Shown piece by piece: positions 57,785 through 64,000 of a stretch of DNA of 64,000 bases (the first letter of the stretch is position 1; each line of letters begins with the position of its first letter). Source of the stretch: Candidatus Poribacteria bacterium (lineage in GTDB: Bacteria > Poribacteria > WGA-4E > GCA-2687025); contig JAPPNK010000030.1 in the NCBI GenBank assembly GCA_028818695.1, positions 74,000 to 137,999 on the forward strand, read 5' to 3'. The notes beneath the pieces were generated by a model that had not been told where the DNA came from, made no database searches, and saw only the letters and a program-made list of their open reading frames with translations. A program made the translations under genes and the position numbers.

Positions 57785-58532
57785 AGAGTATCAAAATCAT
57801 CTCTTGACCGACGCGCAGGTGGCGGAGTTTGTTGTGCGCGGCTACCTGGTCTTCAAGCCCGACTTTCCAGAGGGCTTCAACGATCAGATATATAAAGAAT
57901 GCGCCGCCGCCACCGCCCATGGCAACCCCGGCGACGCGATACTGGAGCGCGTTCCAAAGCTGCATGATGTCTGGGATCATCCTGTGGTGAAGGGGGCGCT
58001 GGCGAGCCTCCTGGGCGACGACTTCACGATGAGCGGACACCGGCATTGCCATGTGAATCCGCCGGGGTCGCGCAGTCAGGGCTGGCATCAGGACGGCGTG
58101 AATCAGCGGCATCATCAGGTGCGCGTCTGTCTTGGGTTCTACTATCCGCAGGCGACGCCGCATGAGCTCGGTCCGACCTCGCTGGTGCCGGGGACGCATT
58201 TTAGAAACGCGCCGACCGACCGCATGGCGTCCTATGCAAACTTCCGCGATCAGGTCGACCTTGTCTGCGAAGCCGGGACGGTCGCGATCGTCCATTACGA
58301 CATCTGGCATGCCGCGACGCGAAACTGCGGAAACAAGACGCGGTATATGCTCAAATTTCTCTTCAACAGAGCGAGCGAACCGACCCGCCCCAACTGGAAC
58401 CATGACCCCGCCAGCATCGGCAAAGCGATGGGCATCTTAGGCGGAAGGGCGACGATCAACGGGCAGTCGGATCATTACAAGGAGCGCCGTTTGCGCCGCG
58501 AGATGTGGAATCACCTCGTCGGCGCGGCATAA
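57777..58532 (+). CDS. Phytanoyl-CoA dioxygenase family protein
   Basis: A 251-residue PhyH-family Fe(II)/2-oxoglutarate oxygenase. The metal triad is intact: HQDG near residue 99 (HxD) and the distal His in VHYDIWHAATRN near 180, with KTRYMLKF supplying the 2-oxoglutarate Arg. GHRHCHVNPPGSRSQGW near 84 leads into the site. LGPTSLVPGTHF near 130 is typical. Substrate unknown. ATG at 57777 is better spaced from GGAGG than the ATG 3 nt earlier. Lies 17 nt before the fucosidase, suggesting a shared catabolic operon. Confidence 0.9.
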   Translation: MPEEYQNHLLTDAQVAEFVVRGYLVFKPDFPEGFNDQIYKECAAATAHGNPGDAILERVPKLHDVWDHPVVKGALASLLGDDFTMSGHRHCHVNPPGSRSQGWHQDGVNQRHHQVRVCLGFYYPQATPHELGPTSLVPGTHFRNAPTDRMASYANFRDQVDLVCEAGTVAIVHYDIWHAATRNCGNKTRYMLKFLFNRASEPTRPNWNHDPASIGKAMGILGGRATINGQSDHYKERRLRREMWNHLVGAA

Positions 58533-58549
58533 TTTGAAAGGAGATCGAT

Positions 58550-59827
58550 ATGCCGGACACGGCATGGTTCACGCATGACAGGTTCGGATTGTTCATTCAC
58601 TGGGGCATTTACGCGCTGCCGGCGCGGCATGAGTGGGTGAAGAACAGGGAGCAGATCAGCGACGAAAATTATCAGAAGTATTTCGACCGATTCGACCCCG
58701 ACCTGTACGATCCGAAGGTCTGGGCGGCGGAAGCGAAAAACGCGGGGATGAAATACTTTGTCATCACAACGAAGCATCATGACGGATTCTGCCTCTGGGA
58801 TTCCGAATTCACCGACTACAAATCGACGAACACTCCGCATGGAAAAGACCTGCTCGCGCCGATGGTGGACGCCTTCAAGGGCGAAGGCTTGAAGACCGGC
58901 TTTTACCATTCGCTCATCGACTGGCATCATCCGCAGTTTCCGATCGACGGGCTGCATCCGATGCGCGGCAATGTGGAGTTCCGCGAAGCGCAGAAGGGTC
59001 GGGACATCGCCGTGTACCGCGAATATCTGCACAACCAGTCGCGCGAGCTGCTCACAAAATTCGGCCGCGTCGACATCCTGTGGTTCGACTACTCCTATTC
59101 GCATGCCAACTGGGGTTGGGCGAAAGGCAAGGGCAAAGAGGACTGGGACTCGGAGCGGCTCATGGCGATGACGCGCGAACTTCAGCCGCACATACTGGTG
59201 AACGACCGCCTAGAGATCGGCGGCGACCTGAAAACGCCGGAGCAGTACCAGCCCAGCGAGGGCATGACGGTCGACGGCGAGCCTGTCGTCTGGGAGGCGT
59301 GTCAAACGCTGAACGGAAGCTGGGGCTACCACCGAGACAACCTGGACTGGAAGTCCTCCGACATGCTCATACAGATGCTCATCGACGCCGTCTCAAAGGA
59401 CGGGAACATGCTGCTGAATGTCGGGCCGAACGGGCGGGGCGAATTTGAACCGAGCGCCGTGGAGCGCCTGCGCGACATCGGGGCATGGATGCGTACGCAC
59501 AGCCGTTCCATTTACGGATGCAGCTCAAGCCGATTCACGCCCCCGGCGGACGCGCGCTACACGCAGAACGGCAACAGGCTTTACCTGCACCTGTTTGCAT
59601 GGCCGTTCAAGCATGCGCATCTGGAAGGTTTAGGGGGTCGGGTTGAATACGCCCAGCTGCTGAACGACGCTTCGGAGATTGGCTACCGTCAGCTGGATCC
59701 GCATGCCGCCGCCCAGTACATGACGATACGCGGAAAAGAGGGTACGCTGACGCTGGATATGCCTGTGCAGCGTCCGGATGTCGCCGTTCCTGTCATTGAG
59801 CTGTTTTTGAAGGATGGCGCGGAATAA
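58550..59827 (+). CDS. GH29 alpha-L-fucosidase-like glycoside hydrolase
   Basis: A 425-residue GH29 enzyme expected to release alpha-L-fucose. Typical blocks: FGLFIHWGIYALPARHEW near residue 12, AGMKYFVITTKHHDGFCLWDS near 65, and VDILWFDYSY near 180 with the catalytic nucleophile Asp. NMLLNVGPNGRGEF near 285 closes the barrel, and a small C-terminal beta domain follows. No signal peptide, so it is cytoplasmic and would act on imported oligosaccharides. ATG preceded by AAAGGAGATCGAT. Confidence 0.93.
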   Translation: MPDTAWFTHDRFGLFIHWGIYALPARHEWVKNREQISDENYQKYFDRFDPDLYDPKVWAAEAKNAGMKYFVITTKHHDGFCLWDSEFTDYKSTNTPHGKDLLAPMVDAFKGEGLKTGFYHSLIDWHHPQFPIDGLHPMRGNVEFREAQKGRDIAVYREYLHNQSRELLTKFGRVDILWFDYSYSHANWGWAKGKGKEDWDSERLMAMTRELQPHILVNDRLEIGGDLKTPEQYQPSEGMTVDGEPVVWEACQTLNGSWGYHRDNLDWKSSDMLIQMLIDAVSKDGNMLLNVGPNGRGEFEPSAVERLRDIGAWMRTHSRSIYGCSSSRFTPPADARYTQNGNRLYLHLFAWPFKHAHLEGLGGRVEYAQLLNDASEIGYRQLDPHAAAQYMTIRGKEGTLTLDMPVQRPDVAVPVIELFLKDGAE

Positions 59828-59828
59828 G

Positions 59829-60314
59829 ATGCGCGGGCGTCGCAACGCAAAAGGCGGCGGGGGAGTCAAGGTCGTCGCGGTGAACCGAAAGGCGCGGTAC
59901 GAATACCATCTGTCCGACCGCTTTGAAGCGGGCATTGCGCTTCTCGGCTCGGAGGTGAAATCGATACGGGAGGGCAAGGTGAACCTGACCGACAGCTATG
60001 CGCTGATTCGCAACGGCCAAGCCGATCTCATGAAGATGCATGTCAGCCCGTACGGCGCGGCGACGCATATCAACCATGAGCCGGAGCGCCCGCGCCGCCT
60101 GCTGCTGCATAAGCGCGAGATTGCGAAGCTGAGCCGGGAGACGACGCTGAAGGGGCGCACCATCGTTCCGACGCGCGTCTATTTCAAACGCGGGCTGGTG
60201 AAGGTGGAGATCGCGCTGGCATCGGGCAAGGCGCAGTACGACAAGCGCGAGGCGATCAAACGCCGCATGGAGGACCGCGCTATGAACGAGGAGTTGAAAC
60301 GTTATGATCCGTGA
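59829..60314 (+). CDS. smpB: SsrA-binding protein
   Basis: A 161-residue SmpB, partner of tmRNA in ribosome rescue. Core blocks: VVAVNRKARYEYHLSD near 14, AGIALLGSEVKSIREGKVNL near 34, and RKYLLHKREI-like LLLHKREIAKLSRE near 93, then TIVPTRVYFKRGLVKVEIALASGK near 112 and the basic tail with YDKRE. An ATG 15 nt upstream (59814) overlaps the fucosidase end more and is crowded by its GAAGG. No tmRNA gene was noticed in the window. Confidence 0.93.
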   Translation: MRGRRNAKGGGGVKVVAVNRKARYEYHLSDRFEAGIALLGSEVKSIREGKVNLTDSYALIRNGQADLMKMHVSPYGAATHINHEPERPRRLLLHKREIAKLSRETTLKGRTIVPTRVYFKRGLVKVEIALASGKAQYDKREAIKRRMEDRAMNEELKRYDP

Positions 60315-60370
60315 AGCGCTCCCGTCGCGGCGTTCCTGCGCAATTGTCCGCATTCCCCGTCTTACAAAAA

Positions 60371-60540
60371 CTGACCGCATGCTTAAAGTTGGGACGTCAT
60401 CATGAAAGAGCCGCGATGACTAGAAGAGAAGCCGCTGCGCCGCCCACCGTCATTCCCGCGCAAGCGGGAATCTTAGGCGTTACAGACGCTGTCCGCATTT
60501 GCATTCAAAATTGTCCTAACTCAAGGAACGAGGTCGGACA
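60371..60540. repeat. MITE-like repeat, family B copy 3 (inverted)
   Basis: About 170 bp, inverted relative to copies 1 and 2. Ends are CATGCTTAAAGTTGGGAC and, at the other side, TGTCCTAACTCAAGGAACG with GAGGTCGG; core ATTCCCGCGCAAGCGGGAAT at 60452-60471. It fills most of the smpB-sigma factor gap. Confidence 0.8.
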
Positions 60541-60583
60541 AAAAGGGCCGCTTTTGGTTTTTTCACAGATAGGCGTCAACCTG

Positions 60584-60613
60584 TTGACGCGCCGCGTCGT
60601 TATAGGGTATGAT
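60584..60613 (+). promoter_or_regulatory. Sigma-70-type promoter for the ECF sigma operon
   Basis: TTGACG, 18-nt spacer, TATGAT, about 31 nt before the ATG at 60645. A second, ECF-type promoter may exist but was not identified. Confidence 0.55.
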
Positions 60614-60644
60614 GATCATAGAACGGTTCCATGAGAGGTTCAAT

Positions 60645-61283
60645 ATGCCCAATTCCATAACCGCGGTGTTGGCAGTAGAGGCGAAAGAAAAAAGGGTTAT
60701 CGATTTAGACCAAGCGGACGACCGCGAGCTGGTGCGGATTGCGCAGTCTGGCGACACGCGCGCGTTTGACGTTCTTGTGAAGCGTTACCAAACGCGGATT
60801 TACGCGCTGGCGTATCAACAGACAAAGAACCGCGAGGATGCGCTGGACATCACACAGGAGGCGTTCATACGCGCCTATAAAGCGCTCCCAAGGTGGAAGC
60901 CGAACGCAAAGTGGTACACCTGGGTGTATGCGATCACGCGCAACCTGTGCATTGATCATCACCGCGCGCAGACGCGGCGGCGGACGGAGTCGCTTGACGA
61001 TCCCGATTCGGGCGTCCCTGAGCCGGTTTGCCGCCGGCCGTCGAGCGACCCTTTGGAGCTGGCGATCGCGCGCGAGCGCAGCGAGTTGATTCAGAATGCG
61101 TTGTCGTCGCTTTCGGAGCGTCAGCGCGAGATTGTCAATCTGCATCATTTTGGCGGTTTGAAGGTGCGGGAGGCGGCGCAAAAGATGGGCGTCAAGGAAG
61201 GCACCGCAAAGGCGCATCTCTTTCGGGCGCTCGCCAAGCTGCGCAAAGTCCTGCAGCCAATGCGCGAGCGCAACGAAATATAA
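60645..61283 (+). CDS. ECF-type RNA polymerase sigma factor
   Basis: A 212-residue sigma-70-family factor with only regions 2 and 4. Region 2: DTRAFDVLVKRYQTRIYALAYQQTKNREDALDITQEAFIRAYKAL near residues 36-80 (seen in pieces). Region 4: LSSLSERQREIVNLHHFGGLKVREAAQKMGVKEGTAKAHLFRA near 150-195. It resembles RpoE/SigW-like envelope-stress factors. ATG preceded by GAGAGG. The next gene is a membrane protein with the form of an anti-sigma factor, 33 nt downstream. Confidence 0.92.
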   Translation: MPNSITAVLAVEAKEKRVIDLDQADDRELVRIAQSGDTRAFDVLVKRYQTRIYALAYQQTKNREDALDITQEAFIRAYKALPRWKPNAKWYTWVYAITRNLCIDHHRAQTRRRTESLDDPDSGVPEPVCRRPSSDPLELAIARERSELIQNALSSLSERQREIVNLHHFGGLKVREAAQKMGVKEGTAKAHLFRALAKLRKVLQPMRERNEI

Positions 61284-61316
61284 GCCTCATTCAATAGGCT
61301 TCTAAAAGGAGGCTGT

Positions 61317-61967
61317 ATGGACAAGCCAAGCGGCGATTTAGAGTTTTTGATTGATCTATATCTTAAAGGTTCGTTGAACGAAGAAGAGAGTCGGCAGGTA
61401 GAGGCTGCGCTCATGATGAACGATGAATTGGCGCGCCTTGTGGAGGAGCGGCGCCGCGAGCTGGACAGGCAAATGCTGGACGCGCTGCCCGAGAACGAGC
61501 TGGAGGAGGCGCTGCCGCAGCTGAACGAAGCGCTAAAAGACATCTGCGTTAAAGCGGAGCGCCGACCGCCCCATCAGCTTTCAGGTCGTCAAGACCGTTT
61601 CAAAACGCCGTTTTGGTTGAAGGCTGGGGCGTGCGCGGCGGCCGCGGCTCTCATTTTAGCTTTTGTTTATGGAACCAGATCGTACGAAACCGACATAACG
61701 GAATTGAATGAATGGTTGCAGCAGGAGAGCGTCAATCGGCAGGAACATTATCTGCAGGTGGAATTGAAGCGCAAAATCGAAAACGCCCGCTTGATTCAGC
61801 ATGGCCGGAGGGACGCGGCAAAGGCGCTGCCCATCTACGAGGAGATCGCCAGTTCAGAGCAGCCTCATCTCTGGGCGTCCCGAATCGCCGCGAAGGAGCG
61901 CGCGTCGATCATGCAAGCCTCCTTGAGCGCGCAAACGCTTTTATTGTCGGCTCCGCAGCAGCCGTAA
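61317..61967 (+). CDS. Anti-sigma-factor-like single-pass membrane protein
   Basis: A 216-residue protein: an N-terminal helical region (LEFLIDLYLKGSLNEEESRQVEAAL, in pieces) typical of anti-sigma N-termini, one membrane helix (AGACAAAAALILAFVYG near 103-119), and a helical extracytoplasmic part. The zinc-binding HxxxCxxC of ZAS-type anti-sigma factors is absent. Placement right behind the ECF sigma gene makes an anti-sigma role likely. ATG follows AAAAGGAGGCTGT. Confidence 0.75.
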   Translation: MDKPSGDLEFLIDLYLKGSLNEEESRQVEAALMMNDELARLVEERRRELDRQMLDALPENELEEALPQLNEALKDICVKAERRPPHQLSGRQDRFKTPFWLKAGACAAAAALILAFVYGTRSYETDITELNEWLQQESVNRQEHYLQVELKRKIENARLIQHGRRDAAKALPIYEEIASSEQPHLWASRIAAKERASIMQASLSAQTLLLSAPQQP

Positions 61968-63880
61968 TCTCTCAACTAAAGAGGCAGACGGCGCAGGCGG
62001 CGACCCTTCTGCTCGCGTTCTGCGTCGGATGGGCGGTCTCGGCTGTCGCTTCCCCGCCGGACTACCGCGCGGCGTATCGTCAGGTTGAGAAGCTCTTGCG
62101 CTTTGAATCGGATCCCGACACGCGCATTTCGCTTCTCTTTCAAAAGGCGCAGCTCGCGTCCGAATTGAACATGCCGAAAACGGCGGTCAAAACGTATGAC
62201 GCCATCATAGAGCGTTCCGAGTCGCCGCGCTCCACCGACGCGCTCCAAGCGCAGCTCAACAAAGCGGAGACCTTCACCAAAACAGGCGATTTCAACCGGG
62301 CAAAACAGGAATACGACCTGCTGGCGAAGACGGCGACCCGCAACAGCCCGTACTATTCGCAAGCGAAGGAGCGCATTCTTGAGCTGCAGGCGCTGCGCGA
62401 CTACCGCGCCGAGATCGAACGCGCGCAGCTCATAAGCGAACGCGCCGCATACACCTTTATCATCGCCGAGCTGTACGAGGAGCTGAACTGCCCGAAAGCG
62501 GCAGCGGAGCAGCATATCGAGTTCATCAAGACCTATCCGAATCATGAGCGGGCGCCGGAGTCGCTCTATCGAGTGGCGCGAATTCATCTGCGCGGCGGAC
62601 GGTATCAGGAGGCGCGGGAGGCGTTTGAGCGGGTCGCCGCAACGTACCCGGCGAGCTGGTTCGACACGGCGGCGCTGTTTCAGCTGGGGCGCATCTATCT
62701 CGCGCAGAACGAACCGATCCGAGCGCTTGCGGCGCTGTCTAAACTTCTGGACGAACGGCCGACCTTTGTGAAGCGCCCTGAAGCGGCGTATCTGCGCGCT
62801 GTCTGCCATGAACGGCTGGGGCAGATGAATCAGGCGGCGGTCTATTACAGGCTTTTTCTGGATACAGGGCTGTACGCCGACGTTCCGGTCGACTTGAACG
62901 ACATTGCGTTCGCAACAAAGAACGCCAGCCTTGAGGAGTTGACTGCGGAGATTGAGCGCAAGTCGGCAAGGATGGAGCGCGCGCCGGTGGAGGCGACCGT
63001 CGCCCGGGCGCTGCAGATGGCGGACAATCGGGAGTATGGAGAGGCGCTGCAGCAGCTTCGTCAGGTGTCGGCAAGCTTTCGGCAGACGGAGGACAGCGCC
63101 CGCGCGATGGAGCTCCTGCCGAGATTCCGCGCCCTGACAGAGATCGACGCGCATATGCGCATGGCGTTAAACAGCGACAACCCGGCTGCGCGAGCAAGGG
63201 CGCAGATACAGGCGGCAAAGCTGTATGAACATCTTCAGGAAGATCAAAAAGCGTTGGACCTATACTATGCGGCGGCGGAGTCCGGCGACCATGCGCGTCC
63301 ATGGTCGAATCAAGCGATGCTGAGCATCGTCTCGATCTATCTGGGGCGAATGGAGGATGTCCAGTCGGCTTTGGACGCCGCGCTTCGTTTGATTGAGCAG
63401 GCGCCGCTGTCGGTTGAGACGGCGGAGGCGTACTGCTTCGTCGGAGACATCTACCGCCGGCGGGGGCTGTATGCGCAGGCGCGGGAGGCGTTTGAGAGCG
63501 CGCAGAAAGCTCCGCAGCAGCCGACATTTCTGCCAGGCGGGTATGAAGAATCGCCCGCCGACCATGCCGCGTTTTCCATGGCGCGCATCCAAATCGAACG
63601 GACGGCGGACCGGCGCGTCGGCGTCCAGCTATTGACGCAGTTTTTGGCGGATCGGCAAAGATCGCCGCGCATCGCGGCCGCTCAACTGCTGTTGAGCCGT
63701 CTCTATGAAGAGCTGGGCGATGCAGAAATGGGGCGGCGCGCCGCCCAAGAAGCTCTCTCCGCCGCCGAATCGAGCGCGGCGCAGCGACTCTGGCTCCGCC
63801 GCGAATTTCCAAACGCCGCTCATATGGACGACAAAGAGCTGACAAACTGGATCAAGACGCGCATTGAACGCCTAAAATAG
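61967..63880 (+). CDS. TPR-repeat exported protein
   Basis: About 637 residues with a signal-peptide-like start (LKRQTAQAATLLLAFCVGWAVSAVAS, in pieces) and then TPR/solenoid helices: NKAETFTKTGDFNRAKQEYDLL near 85, PESLYRVARIHLRGGRYQEAREAFERVA near 195, AALFQLGRIYLAQNEPIRALAALSKLL near 233, and further units to the end. No ATG, GTG or TTG lies just before the signal peptide: the only in-frame ATG (61712) is far inside the anti-sigma-like gene. I place the start at an ATC overlapping the upstream TAA; the true start is uncertain, and a later TTG (62096) is possible but would lose the signal peptide. Confidence 0.7.
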   Translation: MSQLKRQTAQAATLLLAFCVGWAVSAVASPPDYRAAYRQVEKLLRFESDPDTRISLLFQKAQLASELNMPKTAVKTYDAIIERSESPRSTDALQAQLNKAETFTKTGDFNRAKQEYDLLAKTATRNSPYYSQAKERILELQALRDYRAEIERAQLISERAAYTFIIAELYEELNCPKAAAEQHIEFIKTYPNHERAPESLYRVARIHLRGGRYQEAREAFERVAATYPASWFDTAALFQLGRIYLAQNEPIRALAALSKLLDERPTFVKRPEAAYLRAVCHERLGQMNQAAVYYRLFLDTGLYADVPVDLNDIAFATKNASLEELTAEIERKSARMERAPVEATVARALQMADNREYGEALQQLRQVSASFRQTEDSARAMELLPRFRALTEIDAHMRMALNSDNPAARARAQIQAAKLYEHLQEDQKALDLYYAAAESGDHARPWSNQAMLSIVSIYLGRMEDVQSALDAALRLIEQAPLSVETAEAYCFVGDIYRRRGLYAQAREAFESAQKAPQQPTFLPGGYEESPADHAAFSMARIQIERTADRRVGVQLLTQFLADRQRSPRIAAAQLLLSRLYEELGDAEMGRRAAQEALSAAESSAAQRLWLRREFPNAAHMDDKELTNWIKTRIERLK

Positions 63881-63966
63881 CCCGCCTCAAAGCTCATCTC
63901 CGCGCAGCCGAACATCTTGCCGTACGCAGCCGATCCGCCCATCGTCGTCATTTACATGATTACTTT

Positions 63967-63996
63967 ACCCCTCAGGTATGCGCATACTTAAGGGGT
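63967..63996. repeat. 30-bp inverted repeat near the right window edge
   Basis: ACCCCTCAGGTATGC is followed at once by GCATACTTAAGGGGT: 13 of 15 pairs match by Watson-Crick, plus one G-T. With no spacer it is more like an operator or element end than a terminator. Apart from it the last 120 bp show no gene. Confidence 0.5.
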
Positions 63997-64000
63997 CGCG

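Noticed and set aside
9834-60540. Dispersed palindromic repeats as a CRISPR array
   Set aside because: Copies are kilobases apart with no spacer regularity and no cas genes.
60315-60644. tmRNA or tRNA gene near smpB
   Set aside because: No acceptor-stem/T-loop pattern (GGTTCGAAT-type) was found; the spacer is a family B repeat.
63900-63955. Short minus-strand frame at the right edge (MTTMGGSAAYGK...)
   Set aside because: It runs antisense into the TPR gene and has no ribosome-binding site.
1-64000. UGA reassigned as a sense codon in this genome
   Set aside because: UGA ends many genes, including a dozen ATGA overlaps, and only one gene is interrupted.

Overview
The window looks like chromosomal DNA of a Gram-negative, GC-rich, probably free-living or host-associated marine-type bacterium. 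Markers of an outer membrane are a TonB-dependent receptor, a heptose-1-phosphate adenylyltransferase, many lipobox proteins and an LpoB-like penicillin-binding-protein activator. Two phytanoyl-CoA-dioxygenase-like proteins, a xylose-isomerase-like TIM barrel, a uronate isomerase, a GH29 fucosidase and a GldG/DUF4340 cluster together resemble Candidatus Poribacteria or a related uncultured lineage; that assignment is inference from gene content. No rRNA, tRNA, tmRNA, CRISPR array or intact transposase was seen.

Layout. 0-1.5 kb: end of a saccharopine-dehydrogenase-like gene and a YkgJ cysteine-cluster protein. 1.5-5.8 kb: three head-to-tail paralogous CPBP/CAAX-protease-like membrane proteins plus a remnant of a fourth. 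5.9-9.8 kb: TIM-barrel sugar isomerase, a membrane protein behind an 18-codon coupled leader, purF and an EamA-like transporter. 10-20.6 kb, mostly minus strand: a kinase-like phosphotransferase, a sigma-54 activator lacking its phosphoacceptor Asp, alkyladenine glycosylase, a phosphohexomutase, heptose-P adenylyltransferase, a thioredoxin-fold lipoprotein interrupted by one in-frame UGA at its redox-Cys position (probable selenoprotein), a TonB/receptor hybrid and rtcB. 21-24.2 kb: uronate isomerase, GNAT, PhyH and a LexA-like repressor. 24.5-29.9 kb: GAF histidine kinase, receiver-only regulator, glgC and a phosphohexomutase, all overlapping or nearly so. 30-35.7 kb, minus: BatA/VWA protein, GspG-like protein, a hydroxyisobutyrate-dehydrogenase-family enzyme and the COG3014-like/LpoB-like lipoprotein pair. 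35.8-39.5 kb: an island of unfamiliar membrane proteins and two proteins built of 11-residue repeats, one a lipoprotein and one carrying an HNH nuclease domain. 39.5-44 kb: gmk-rpoZ, a TPR lipoprotein and a TrkA-type channel. 44-49 kb: ABC ATPase, fused ABC-2/GldG permease and DUF4340. 49-56.6 kb, minus: UMF1-type MFS, thpR, a 4-TM protein, pgsA, rimO, a GT4 glycosyltransferase, and a sodium:solute symporter with its DUF3311 partner. 56.9-60.3 kb: SRPBCC, PhyH, fucosidase and smpB. 60.6-63.9 kb: ECF sigma factor, membrane anti-sigma-like protein and a TPR protein.

The strongest candidate for something new is the UGA-containing thioredoxin-fold gene near 16.1 kb. The UGA sits at the first redox position (W-UGA-G-C-R), the frame stays open on both sides, and a perfect 6-bp hairpin with a GU-bearing loop lies 14 nt downstream, as expected of a bacterial SECIS element. 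Also notable are the homogenised tandem CPBP paralogues with a decayed internal duplicate, two MITE-like repeat families that share one palindromic core, and the 11-residue-repeat island.
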